Virus record (IMG/VR): IMGVR_UViG_3300033233_000064
Coordinates: 1-44,300 of that record
Direction: 5' to 3' (one strand)
Origin: a virus
Length of the DNA: 44,300 nt
Position 1 is the first letter of the stretch. Every line of letters starts with the position of its first letter. The position numbers were made by a program, and so were the translations under genes. Of the stretch, positions 1-8,152 are shown piece by piece. The notes under the pieces were generated by a model. The model made no database searches, had not been told where the DNA came from, and saw only the letters and a program-made list of their open reading frames with translations.

Positions 1-147
1 AAAGAGATAGGAATTGGTAGAAATATTTATTATTGGTTAATAAAAAATGGATTTCCAAAAAATTATCAAATATTATGTTTCAATTGCAATCTAGCAAAAG
101 CACATTGGGGCTTATGTCCACATCAAAAACTGAAGATGGTTACAAAG
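1..147. repeat. Left copy of 147-bp direct terminal repeat
   Basis: Bases 1-147 match 44154-44300 with one mismatch (A at 127, G at 44280). The repeat lies inside the HNH endonuclease gene, and joining the ends restores one intact reading frame. This means the molecule is circular or terminally redundant and the contig is complete. The mismatch changes a Lys codon to Glu, so the two ends came from slightly different molecules or carry a base error. Confidence 0.95.
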
Positions 148-153
148 TTTTAA
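1..153 (+). CDS. HNH endonuclease, C-terminal part (wraps from window end)
   Basis: The frame is open from base 1 to the TAA at 151-153 and carries the C-terminal end of the HNH endonuclease that starts near 43797. The visible motif CFNCNLAKAHWGLCPH is the second half of the treble-clef zinc/HNH fold. Only the last two codons (TTT TAA) are unique to this end; the rest duplicates 44154-44300. The full protein across the junction is about 169-171 residues. It ends 20 bases before queD. Confidence 0.85.
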   Translation, partial: KEIGIGRNIYYWLIKNGFPKNYQILCFNCNLAKAHWGLCPHQKLKMVTKF

Positions 154-173
154 CAGATCATTTCAATTAGCTT

Positions 174-524
174 ATGATAATAGTATATAAACAAGGAACT
201 TTTGAGTCAGCTCACCAATTAGACGGCCACCCAAAGTGTGGAAAGTTACATGGTCATTCTTATAAGTACGAAGTATGGATTTCAGCAGAACAATTAAAAT
301 TACCTTATGAATTTGTCATAGATTTTCACAATATTAGTGGTTATTTCAAACAATTTGATCATTCAGATAAAGTAATAAAAGAAAGTTGCGAACAATTTGT
401 CTTACTGGCAGTTGAGAACTTTCATAAAGTAATGGAACAAATGACACATAGAGATTATATTATCAAAGTTAGAATTTGGGAAACACCAACAGCTTATGCA
501 GAACTTGAACAACATTTTACCTGA
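174..524 (+). CDS. queD: 6-carboxy-5,6,7,8-tetrahydropterin synthase (QueD)
   Basis: QueD converts 7,8-dihydroneopterin triphosphate to 6-carboxytetrahydropterin, the second step from GTP to 7-deazaguanine. The 116-residue protein has the family's usual length. Zinc ligands are visible as H14 (SAH), H26 and H28 (LHGH). The catalytic C22 lies in PKCGKLHGH, the D62-H63 pair in FDHSDK, and the C-terminal signature WETPTAYAE carries E103. The start is the first ATG after the HNH stop, with no Shine-Dalgarno sequence. The gene opens a six-gene operon and overlaps queE by 29 bases. In a phage this set points to base modification of DNA rather than tRNA queuosine synthesis. Confidence 0.93.
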   Translation: MIIVYKQGTFESAHQLDGHPKCGKLHGHSYKYEVWISAEQLKLPYEFVIDFHNISGYFKQFDHSDKVIKESCEQFVLLAVENFHKVMEQMTHRDYIIKVRIWETPTAYAELEQHFT

Positions 525-1341
525 GGGAATATTACAGTCATTCGATCCTGAACTCAAACGAGCATTCGAGGTCAATGACACTATACCTGAAAAAGACAAA
601 GATTATACAAAAATTAAACTACGCCCTGGTTTCTTAAAAGTGTCGGGAGATTATGTATTTTATACTCTACAAGGCGAAGGTATGACTATGGGTATGCCAG
701 CGGTATTTCTACGTCTAAAGCTCTGTAATCTTCGCTGTGTTTGGTGCGATGCCTGGTATACATGGAACCCAAAAGCTATTGAGTTTTGGAAAGAAGGCGA
801 AGACTGGGAGTTGAATTTTGCAGTAACACGAATAAAAGCAGCATGGGATTTGAATTGTAAGAACAAAAAGATAGTGCCACGCTTAGTAATTACTGGTGGT
901 GAACCTTTACTACAGAAAGAAGCAATAGATAATTTAATGAATTTATTGCCTACTTGGAAGATTGAAATTGAAACAAATGGAACAATTATGCCTACTCCAC
1001 TACAATTTTTTAGATGTCAATTTAACTGTTCGCCTAAGTTAGCAAATAGTAAAAATGTACCACAAGCTCGTATCAACAAAGGAGTATTGCAAAAACTTAA
1101 TCAAGCGAATACAATCTTTAAGTTTGTAGTAATGAACGAAGACGATGTCAGGGAAGTTGAGTCAGATTTTGTTGAAGCTTTTAGTCTTGATCCGAACAAA
1201 GTAGTCTTAATGCCGCAAGGAGTAAAGGAAGAAGAAATCCAAATGAATATGAGGAACGTAGCTGAAATTGCTAAAAGGAAAGGCTATCGATTGCTTGGGA
1301 GATTACACGTTACCCTCTGGGGTGCTAAACGGAAAGTATGA
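496..1341 (+). CDS. queE: 7-carboxy-7-deazaguanine synthase (QueE), radical SAM
   Basis: QueE is a radical SAM enzyme that contracts 6-carboxytetrahydropterin to 7-carboxy-7-deazaguanine. The protein has 281 residues, somewhat longer than many QueEs because of an extra N-terminal stretch of about 45 residues. The substrate signature YTLQGEG is at 56-62. The iron-sulfur ligands are C77, C81 and C84 in CNLRCVWC, the CX3CX2C spacing, and TGGEP at 133-137 binds SAM. The start lies inside queD in another frame. The end overlaps folE by four bases (ATGA), typical of translational coupling. Confidence 0.94.
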   Translation: MQNLNNILPEGILQSFDPELKRAFEVNDTIPEKDKDYTKIKLRPGFLKVSGDYVFYTLQGEGMTMGMPAVFLRLKLCNLRCVWCDAWYTWNPKAIEFWKEGEDWELNFAVTRIKAAWDLNCKNKKIVPRLVITGGEPLLQKEAIDNLMNLLPTWKIEIETNGTIMPTPLQFFRCQFNCSPKLANSKNVPQARINKGVLQKLNQANTIFKFVVMNEDDVREVESDFVEAFSLDPNKVVLMPQGVKEEEIQMNMRNVAEIAKRKGYRLLGRLHVTLWGAKRKV

Positions 1342-1898
1342 AAACGTTTGATAAATACAAAGTAGAAAAAGCTGTAGGTGATTTATTGTCGGCTCTTGGA
1401 ATAGATTGGATCAATGATGACAATTTCAAAGAGACACCTATTCGTGTAAGTAAGGCAATGAAAGAAATGAACGCTGGTTTATACGAAGAATATAATGGAG
1501 TAAAGGTATTCAAGTCAGATTATAAGGGTATGATTTCATTTAATAATATATCTGCGATTGGTCTTTGTCCTCATCACTTACTCCCTATTGAATACGAAAT
1601 ATCGTTTGCTTATATTCCAACACAATACGTTTTAGGGCTTTCTAAAGTTCCACGTGTAATTAAAAATCTTTGTTCTCGTCCTGTTTTACAAGAAGACCTT
1701 ACTAAAGATATTGTAGAATACTTTGAGAAAAAACTACATCCATTAGGAATGGCAGTTGTTGTGAAAGGTATTCATGGCTGTATGAAATATAGAGGCATAA
1801 AAGAAGCAGAAATAGTTAAGACTTCCGAGCTAACAGGGCCATTTTTAACTGAACCTGATGCTCGAGAAGAATTTTACCAATTAATCAATAATCTATGA
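1338..1898 (+). CDS. folE: GTP cyclohydrolase I (FolE)
   Basis: FolE opens GTP to 7,8-dihydroneopterin triphosphate, the first step of both folate and 7-deazaguanine synthesis. The 186-residue protein is near the family's usual length. The zinc site is visible as C77 and the HH pair 79-80 in LCPHHLLP, with C148 in HGCMKYRG. The core GLSKVPR at 100-106 is also typical. Both ends overlap neighbours by ATGA (queE before, queC after), so it is embedded in the operon. Carrying its own FolE frees the phage from the host pterin supply. Confidence 0.94.
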   Translation: MKTFDKYKVEKAVGDLLSALGIDWINDDNFKETPIRVSKAMKEMNAGLYEEYNGVKVFKSDYKGMISFNNISAIGLCPHHLLPIEYEISFAYIPTQYVLGLSKVPRVIKNLCSRPVLQEDLTKDIVEYFEKKLHPLGMAVVVKGIHGCMKYRGIKEAEIVKTSELTGPFLTEPDAREEFYQLINNL

Positions 1899-2632
1899 AT
1901 GAACCAAAAATAGTTGTGATTGTATCTGGCGGCATGGACTCAATAACGCTTCTTTATTTAGCATTACATGACGCAGGAAAAGACCCGAAGAATATTAAAG
2001 CATTATCTTTTAATTATGGTCAGAAACATAAAAAAGAACTAGGCAAAGCTCATCAAATCTGTGTAAATCTAGGTATAGAACATCATATAATTCAATTACC
2101 TATTGGTGAATTCTTAACGTCAGCTCTTACAACTAAAGAAACAAAAGTACCAGAAGGCCATTATGCACAAGCTAATATGAGCCAGACAGTCGTACCAAAC
2201 CGCAATATGATTATGCTTTCACAGGCGTATGCGTATGCAACTTCAATAGGTTTTGACAAAGTTTACTTTGGTGCTCATGCAGGAGATCACCCAATCTATC
2301 CTGATTGCCGACTTTCATTTGTAATAGCATTGAACAATGCTCTCAAAGTAGCTAACGAAGGCTATTCTAAAGTTTATATTGCAGCTCCTTTTATAAATAT
2401 CACGAAAGGACAAATTGTAAGAATAGGCAGAACATTAGACGTGCCTTATGAGGATACGTGGTCGTGTTATAAAGGTGAAAATAGACCTTGTGGTAAATGT
2501 GGAACGTGTGTTGAACGTACAGAAGCGTTTTTGTCTAACAATATTAAAGACCCAGCTATGACAAATGAAGAATGGCAAAAAGCAGTTGGTTATTATCAAT
2601 TAGCAAAAAAACAATATGAACAACCTAAATAA
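1895..2632 (+). CDS. queC: 7-cyano-7-deazaguanine (preQ0) synthase (QueC)
   Basis: QueC uses ATP and ammonia to turn 7-carboxy-7-deazaguanine into preQ0. The PP-loop SGGMDS sits at residues 11-16 near the N-terminus. A C-terminal zinc site is formed by C191, C199, C202 and C205 (SCYKGENRPCGKCGTC). At 245 residues it is slightly longer than the bacterial enzyme. There is no fused glutamine amidotransferase domain, unlike phage proteins linked to the G+ modification. It overlaps folE by four bases and queF by 17. Confidence 0.94.
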   Translation: MNEPKIVVIVSGGMDSITLLYLALHDAGKDPKNIKALSFNYGQKHKKELGKAHQICVNLGIEHHIIQLPIGEFLTSALTTKETKVPEGHYAQANMSQTVVPNRNMIMLSQAYAYATSIGFDKVYFGAHAGDHPIYPDCRLSFVIALNNALKVANEGYSKVYIAAPFINITKGQIVRIGRTLDVPYEDTWSCYKGENRPCGKCGTCVERTEAFLSNNIKDPAMTNEEWQKAVGYYQLAKKQYEQPK

Positions 2633-3101
2633 GAAGTATGGAGAGGAAACAATCAATAAGTTTGCTGATCCTAAGCAATGGGAAATATGGCCTGCCCCAA
2701 AAGGATTAGAAGTGTTATATCAAACATTTCCTGAATTTACCTGTCTTTGTCCGAGATCGAGTTATCCTGATTTTGCTAAGGTACATTTAATTATAGTTCC
2801 ACGTGATAAAGTTTTAGAATTGAAAGCATTAAAACTGTGGCTTAATTCTTATCGGGAAAAGAAGATTAGTCACGAAAATGCTACATATGAAATACTACAG
2901 ACGTTATGCCAGTATCTCGATATTCGGTATGGATTTATACTTATGGAATACACGCCACGAGGAAATCTTACTACTTATCCAATGCGGGAGTTTATAGGAA
3001 CTATGGAAGCTTTCCATGAGTCTGAAATTAAAAGTGTTATTCAAAATGCTCATTTCATAAAAGAACAACTAATTAAAAAAGTTCTTAACAGAGTACCATG
3101 A
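2616..3101 (+). CDS. queF: preQ0 reductase (QueF)
   Basis: QueF reduces the nitrile of preQ0 to the aminomethyl group of preQ1 with NADPH. This 161-residue protein has the unimodular QueF layout. The nucleophilic cysteine is C45 in FTCLCPRSSYPDFA, with acid D52. The NADPH-binding motif E(S/L)K(S/A)hK appears as ELKALKLW at 68-75, and the HE pair is H86-E87. A YTPRG segment follows, as in Bacillus QueF. Because the NADPH motif is present, it fits a true reductase better than the archaeal QueF-like amidinotransferase, which lacks it. This predicts preQ1, not preQ0 or archaeosine, as the end product. Confidence 0.88.
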   Translation: MNNLNKKYGEETINKFADPKQWEIWPAPKGLEVLYQTFPEFTCLCPRSSYPDFAKVHLIIVPRDKVLELKALKLWLNSYREKKISHENATYEILQTLCQYLDIRYGFILMEYTPRGNLTTYPMREFIGTMEAFHESEIKSVIQNAHFIKEQLIKKVLNRVP

Positions 3102-3102
3102 T

Positions 3103-3906
3103 ATGCAAATCTATTTCTCAACGACCACCTTACAGTACGGCTTATATGAGTCTCTTGTTGAAATGGACGTGAGAAATATGTTGTTTTCGTATGAGTATAG
3201 GAGTAACTATAATGATTGGCTCAATCTTATAAAGCACCTTAATAAACCTAACGTAATGATAGATAGCGGAGCATTTTCGGCTTGGACAATCAACAAGCCA
3301 GTAAATAGAGAAAAGTATTTAGAATTCATTTACAAAGTTAGAGCTGAATTTACTCCATACGTCAGTAATATTTTTTATGTCAATCTTGATATGATACCAG
3401 GTGAGTTTGGACGGAAGCCGACAAGTGATGAAATAGAACAGTCAGCACAGAAAGGATTAGATAATTATTACTGGTTTAAAGAGAAAGGAATAACAACGAT
3501 CCATGTATTCCACCAACACGAAGATTTCAAATGGCTTGAAAAACTGATGGCACTAGAGCCTTATATTGGAATATCGCCAGCAAATGATTTGACAACAAAA
3601 TCAAGATTGCCCTGGCTTTACAAATGTTTCTCGATCGTAAAAGATAAGAATAAGACCCATTGTTTTGGCGGAACAAGTAAAGACATACTCTATCAAGTAC
3701 CTTTTTATTCAGCAGACAGCTCAAGTTATGCTATTAGTCGAAAGTTTAGTCCTCGGTGGCATGGTACAAAAGTAGGAGCTGAGGTGAAAAATAAAAACAT
3801 TACGTTTATAATTAAGAAGAAGATCAAAGAAGAAATCAGGGAAAAGTTAACGATTGAACATGAAGCAACTTTACTTTGGAAACAACGAGGTATTAACCTC
3901 AATTAA
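3103..3906 (+). CDS. dpdA: DpdA-like DNA guanine transglycosylase
   Basis: This 267-residue protein resembles phage DpdA, the tRNA-guanine transglycosylase relative that swaps guanine for a 7-deazaguanine base in DNA. IDSGAFSAW at 53-61 matches the TGT DSGG(F/Y) substrate pocket, with D54 as the counterpart of the TGT active-site Asp. YIGISP (154-159), HCFGGTS (186-192) and FYSADSSS (201-208) follow, with D205 a candidate nucleophile; that assignment is an inference. The C-terminal tail is basic. It is shorter than bacterial Tgt and lacks the Tgt zinc ligands. It starts one base after queF and closes the operon. Confidence 0.82.
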   Translation: MQIYFSTTTLQYGLYESLVEMDVRNMLFSYEYRSNYNDWLNLIKHLNKPNVMIDSGAFSAWTINKPVNREKYLEFIYKVRAEFTPYVSNIFYVNLDMIPGEFGRKPTSDEIEQSAQKGLDNYYWFKEKGITTIHVFHQHEDFKWLEKLMALEPYIGISPANDLTTKSRLPWLYKCFSIVKDKNKTHCFGGTSKDILYQVPFYSADSSSYAISRKFSPRWHGTKVGAEVKNKNITFIIKKKIKEEIREKLTIEHEATLLWKQRGINLN

Positions 3907-3909
3907 AAA

Positions 3910-3925
3910 TTATAATACATTATAA
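3910..3925. promoter_or_regulatory. Near-palindrome TTATAATACATTATAA with -10 box
   Basis: The gap between dpdA and the ParB-like gene holds TTATAATACATTATAA, one base off the perfect palindrome found at 30105-30120. It contains TATAAT at 3911-3916, eleven bases before the ATG at 3928. It could be a -10 box giving a very short leader, an operator, or both. Confidence 0.45.
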
Positions 3926-3927
3926 CT

Positions 3928-4500
3928 ATGTCAGAACTAAAGATAGTCGGTACAGTTATCACTATTCCAGTCGATCAGATATTTCCTAATGCGTGGAACC
4001 CGAAAGAGTCGGTTGATGATAATAGATTTAACAAAGAAGAATACGAGAAGTTAAAAATTACGATCGCAAATAAAGGCTACAATGATTATATTAAAGTAAG
4101 ACAAGTCGATGGAAAATACGAAATTGTTGATGGATTTCATAGGTGGAAAGCGTGTAAAGAGTTAGGTTTTAAAGAGCTTGTTTGTATAAATTATGGGTCT
4201 ATTTCAAAAGAAGAAGCAATCGGCATTACATTAGACACAATCTACATAAGAATACCCGCGAGTGAAGTATTAACCGCAAAACTGGTGAAAGATTTAGTTA
4301 CCATGGGAGTGGCAAAAGAAAAGATTGGTCCATTCGATACAGCAAAGATAGAAGAATACCTGCAAATGGCAAACTATGATTGGAGTAAGATTGAGCATGC
4401 GGTAGCACCTACGGACGAGCATAAAAAAGTTAAGTGTCCTAATTGTGGCAATATATTTGAGCCTAACCTCTGGGTCAATGAGGAAAATACAAATAACTAA
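3928..4500 (+). CDS. ParB-like nuclease-domain protein with C-terminal CxxC
   Basis: The first 100 residues look like the ParB/sulfiredoxin N-terminal domain: a start strand with IPVDQIFPN at 13-21, and the signature YEIVDGFHRWKACKELG at 64-80 with its GxxR-like helix. The C-terminus has a single CPNCGN knuckle (C170, C173), half of a zinc ribbon. Phage ParB-like genes often sit directly before terminase genes, as here, but their exact role (DNA binding, nicking or packaging) is uncertain. 190 residues. It lies two bases upstream of the small terminase gene. Confidence 0.7.
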   Translation: MSELKIVGTVITIPVDQIFPNAWNPKESVDDNRFNKEEYEKLKITIANKGYNDYIKVRQVDGKYEIVDGFHRWKACKELGFKELVCINYGSISKEEAIGITLDTIYIRIPASEVLTAKLVKDLVTMGVAKEKIGPFDTAKIEEYLQMANYDWSKIEHAVAPTDEHKKVKCPNCGNIFEPNLWVNEENTNN

Positions 4501-4502
4501 TT

Positions 4503-5039
4503 ATGGGAGAAGTATTACCATTAACAAATACTCAATGGACGGAGAGGTTAGAAAAATTACGTCCGCACCTACGACAAGGTAAGTCTCTTTATAGAGCTTG
4601 TGTTGACGCTTCAGTCCCTCATAGTTCTACAATGGAAAAGTTTAATACTGATAAAGACTGGGCGGAAAGAGTAGAGCGTGAAATGAACTACGTGGCTGGT
4701 CTATATTACCAAGGCATGTATTCACGAATACTTATTATCTCAAATAAGGTACAGAAACAGACGGAAATCTCAAATCAGTTCATAGATAAAAAGATCACTG
4801 AAGAAGAGTTTCATAAACAAATGGAAAAATGGAAGCTAACAATAAGCGAAGACATCTTTTGGAAATGGTTATCGGAACACCACCCAAGCGTAAAAAATGA
4901 GTTTGCAGCACGTTCGGAAGTAACAGGTAAGGATGGAGCTGATTTATTGCCTAAAGAGTTGTTGCAGCCTAAAGCACTTGAAACAGCCTTGAAAACCTTA
5001 GAATATATCATTAAAAAAGAACAACAGACGGTAAAATAA
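4503..5039 (+). CDS. terS: Terminase small subunit (putative)
   Basis: This 178-residue protein directly precedes the large terminase. Residues 20-45 (GKSLYRACVDASVPHSS) read as a helix-turn-helix, the DNA-recognition part of small terminases. A helical middle follows, and the segment EFAARSEVTGKDGAD is a common small-terminase signature near the C-terminus. It would recognise phage DNA and load the large subunit. The call rests on that motif, size and position. Confidence 0.72.
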   Translation: MGEVLPLTNTQWTERLEKLRPHLRQGKSLYRACVDASVPHSSTMEKFNTDKDWAERVEREMNYVAGLYYQGMYSRILIISNKVQKQTEISNQFIDKKITEEEFHKQMEKWKLTISEDIFWKWLSEHHPSVKNEFAARSEVTGKDGADLLPKELLQPKALETALKTLEYIIKKEQQTVK

Positions 5040-5044
5040 TATGT

Positions 5045-6607
5045 ATGGACTACAAAATAATTTATGATGAGGGCTTTAGACAAGAATTGTTTAAAGCCAA
5101 TCCTGACTTTATCAGAGAATACCTGCCTCTGCTAAAACAAGGAATTAGTTCAATGCCACTTTCTAAGTTTGCTGAAATCTACGTTAATGCATGGGATCCA
5201 GAAGCCTTACAGAATGGTTGGCATGGAGTAAACTTACAAGACTATTACGAGGAAATATGGACAAATCACCCTAAATCTATAATTAAAGCACCAAGAGGAC
5301 ACCTTAAAACTACGTCAGTACTCGAATGGGTAGTGAAGCAACTTATACTCAGAAACTATCCTCTTGAAGTTAATTACTACCACTGGTCAGTTGATCTTGC
5401 TATAGAAAAGCTTCGGAAGATAAGGCGGATTATTGAAGCTAATCCTGTACTAAGATACTTCTTACAGATAGATGAAGCACAATCGTTAAAGCAAGACCTT
5501 ATTGTCCTCAAAGACGGTACTATGGTTCAGCCTCTTTCATGGAAGACAGGAGTTATAGGTAAACACCCTCACATTATCGTATTAGATGATGTTATCTCAA
5601 AAGACGTAATTTACTCGGACGAACTTAATAAGAAAGCGATCGAAAAGTACTATCTTGATATTAACCCAATGATTACTAAAATGACAGAGGATAAAAAGAT
5701 TATTGTTATTGGTACAAGTCAGAGGAAAGACGACCTTTATGAAACCTTGCCAGCAGACTTTCATAAGATAATACTACAGGCTATCGTTGACGAGGACAAG
5801 AAACAGACCCTCGCTCCTGATCTTTATACGTATGACGACTTAATGAAAATGAGAGATAGTATCTTAAACAATCCGCTTGAAGGAGGGGAACGGTTTTGGT
5901 TGAAAGAATATATGAATATTCCTTTTGATAGACTAGGTACGATCGTAAAGAAACAAGACATACTTTATTACACCCAAGACCCATTTGACTTTGCCCGGAC
6001 TACTAAATTAGTTATCTTTCAAGGTTGGGATATTTCGGTAGGCAAGGATTTAGAAAAAGCAGACTGGACAGCAGGAGCAACACTGGGTATTCAAATACTT
6101 AAAGACGGAACATTACTTACATATCTTCTTGAAATGTTTGTTGCCCGAATTTTATTTAATGATAGACTTGAAGCGATTAAAAATATGTATAACCGGTGGC
6201 GGGAATTTTATCCTGCCGCAATAGGTATCGAGTCTGTTTCATTCCAGTATGATACTATTCAAGAACTAATCCGTACCACTAATTTGCCCATTATTGAAGT
6301 AAAAGCAATTAAGAACAAAATAGAAAGTTTCCAGACTGAATTAGGTCCATACTTTGAAAGGCATAAGGTATATATACATGAAAGTATGAAAGGAGTCGAA
6401 ACAGAACTATTAAGTTTGCCTACCGGATCACATGACGACCAAGCAGATGCTTTGAAGATTGCGATTAAGACTGCTTTATTCATGCCGATAGGTGGTGCGG
6501 TTTCAGATCAAGGAAAAGTAACGTCTAACTTTACTCCACCAAGAAAAGACTCAAAAGACATTCCAAGCCAAGCAAGTTTCGGTACAGTAAGAAGCAAGCA
6601 GTTTTGA
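5045..6607 (+). CDS. terL: Terminase large subunit
   Basis: The 520-residue packaging motor has an ATPase half with a Walker A variant PRGHLKTT (83-90) and Walker B HIIVLDDV (176-183). Its nuclease half carries D329 in GWDIS and the metal-binding HDDQAD (463-468). It pumps DNA into the prohead and cuts it. An overlapping ATG at 5041 is out of frame, so 5045 is taken as the start. There is no Shine-Dalgarno sequence. The final 40 residues are polar and probably disordered. Confidence 0.92.
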   Translation: MDYKIIYDEGFRQELFKANPDFIREYLPLLKQGISSMPLSKFAEIYVNAWDPEALQNGWHGVNLQDYYEEIWTNHPKSIIKAPRGHLKTTSVLEWVVKQLILRNYPLEVNYYHWSVDLAIEKLRKIRRIIEANPVLRYFLQIDEAQSLKQDLIVLKDGTMVQPLSWKTGVIGKHPHIIVLDDVISKDVIYSDELNKKAIEKYYLDINPMITKMTEDKKIIVIGTSQRKDDLYETLPADFHKIILQAIVDEDKKQTLAPDLYTYDDLMKMRDSILNNPLEGGERFWLKEYMNIPFDRLGTIVKKQDILYYTQDPFDFARTTKLVIFQGWDISVGKDLEKADWTAGATLGIQILKDGTLLTYLLEMFVARILFNDRLEAIKNMYNRWREFYPAAIGIESVSFQYDTIQELIRTTNLPIIEVKAIKNKIESFQTELGPYFERHKVYIHESMKGVETELLSLPTGSHDDQADALKIAIKTALFMPIGGAVSDQGKVTSNFTPPRKDSKDIPSQASFGTVRSKQF

Positions 6608-6631
6608 AGTTTATAAGTTCTAACGTATAAT
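6604..6631 (+). promoter_or_regulatory. Promoter for portal gene, leaderless type
   Basis: TATAAT at 6626-6631 ends exactly six bases before the portal ATG (6638). A weak -35 box TTGAAG lies at 6604-6609 with a 16-base spacer. Transcription would start at or next to the ATG. Confidence 0.6.
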
Positions 6632-6637
6632 AGAAGT

Positions 6638-8152
6638 ATGCCAGACAATCAACCGACACCAACACAGACACCGGGAAATCCAAACATGACACCGATACCA
6701 ACATTGCCTTATACTCCTGTATCAACAATACGTACTGCCCCACCTCGAACATCTGCTTTGCCTAATCCTGATTTAGATAGAGTAAAGCCAGGACGGGAAA
6801 TCATAGGCGAAGTAGGAGGAACAGGTACGTATATATTCGGCGGTTACTTAGCCCAGCAAGATTACAATACTGATCTTATCGGAAGAAGCCGTATTGATAT
6901 ATATGATCAAATGAGAAAAGGAGATGCTACTGTCCGTGCGATAATCCTCGCAATCATGTTGCCTCTTATGTCAGCTAACTGGTATATTCAAGAAGCATCA
7001 GACAATAGCAAAGACATAGCAGCAGCAGAACACATAGAAGATCAACTATTCAATGGACATAGGTCTTGGACTTCATTTTTGAGGGAAGCACTTCTCTACC
7101 TTGTTTATGGAAACTATAACTTTGAAAAGATATTTAATTACACCGATAAAGGTTTAATTGGCTGGGAAAAGTTTGCTCCACGATTACCAAAGACCGTTCT
7201 TAAATGGCAGATTGGTTCACCTCCTAATGCACAGTTTGGTATCACCCAGATACTTCCTACAGGCGGACAACCTGAAATCCCAGAATGGAAACTACTGATT
7301 TTAGTTAATGAACAAGAAGGTGAAAACTATGAAGGACAATCAATACTAAGAACTGCATATAAACACTGGTGGTATAAAGAAGGATATTATCGCGTTGATG
7401 CTTTAGCACAAGAGAGGCAAGGATTAGGTATTCCTTATTTCTTAAAGCCTCCTGGAGCTGCTGATGTTGATATTAAGAAAATGAGAGAACTTATGCAGAA
7501 CTTACGAGCTAATGAACAGGCGTATCTTGAAGCACCTGTTGGCTGGGTAGTTGACTTTATGGATATGAAAGCAAAGTCTATTAAAGACCCAATGCCGATG
7601 ATTGAACATCAGGACAGACAAATAAGTAAGGCAGTATTGGCTCAATTTCTTTCATTAGGAGCTAGTAGAAGTTCAGGATCACGAGCATTATCGGAAGACC
7701 AGTCTGATTTATTTTTGCTTTCCATACAGGCAGTAGCAAAGTATGTACAAGAAGTCATACAGAAAAAAGCAATCAATCAGTTAGTTGATTTAAATTTTGA
7801 AGTAGAAGAATATCCAAAACTTGAAATGGGAAAGGTTGGGTTTACTGATTTTGCTAAGTTGGCCGATGCAATAAATAAATTACAAGCAGCAGGAATGATA
7901 ACGTCAAACTATGAAACTGAGAAATACCTCCGTTCCGTTATGGATCTTCCTGATCTTGATGAGGATGAGTATAACGGAATTGCAGAAGCTGAAAAGCAAC
8001 AAGAAGCAGATAGACTGAAAGAGATAAAAGAAACAGTAGCTAATCAATCAAAACCGGTAACAGGAAGCACCATAGTTAAAGACTCTGCAATTGCCGAGAT
8101 TATCAAGTTTAGAAAAAGACTTAACCATGTCATTAAGAACAAGGTTCGATAA
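6638..8152 (+). CDS. Portal protein (DUF935 / Mu gp29-like)
   Basis: The 504-residue protein fits the DUF935 portal family. It has a helical N-terminal part with DATVRAIILAIMLPLMSANW, a central LREALLYLVYGNYNFEKIF segment and a long C-terminal helical stem rich in Glu and Lys. Residues 1-50 are rich in Pro and Thr and look disordered. The portal forms the DNA gate at one capsid vertex and binds the terminase upstream and the connector downstream. The position after terL and before a gpF-like gene is the Mu-type order. The start codon directly follows a -10 box. Confidence 0.85.
   Translation: MPDNQPTPTQTPGNPNMTPIPTLPYTPVSTIRTAPPRTSALPNPDLDRVKPGREIIGEVGGTGTYIFGGYLAQQDYNTDLIGRSRIDIYDQMRKGDATVRAIILAIMLPLMSANWYIQEASDNSKDIAAAEHIEDQLFNGHRSWTSFLREALLYLVYGNYNFEKIFNYTDKGLIGWEKFAPRLPKTVLKWQIGSPPNAQFGITQILPTGGQPEIPEWKLLILVNEQEGENYEGQSILRTAYKHWWYKEGYYRVDALAQERQGLGIPYFLKPPGAADVDIKKMRELMQNLRANEQAYLEAPVGWVVDFMDMKAKSIKDPMPMIEHQDRQISKAVLAQFLSLGASRSSGSRALSEDQSDLFLLSIQAVAKYVQEVIQKKAINQLVDLNFEVEEYPKLEMGKVGFTDFAKLADAINKLQAAGMITSNYETEKYLRSVMDLPDLDEDEYNGIAEAEKQQEADRLKEIKETVANQSKPVTGSTIVKDSAIAEIIKFRKRLNHVIKNKVR

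Noticed and set aside
8091-8126. TTG start extending the gpF-like protein
   Set aside because: It would overlap the portal gene by 62 bases; ATG 8127 is a better start. The same logic rejects TTG starts at 14465, 19568, 21787, 24195, 30279 and 33610.
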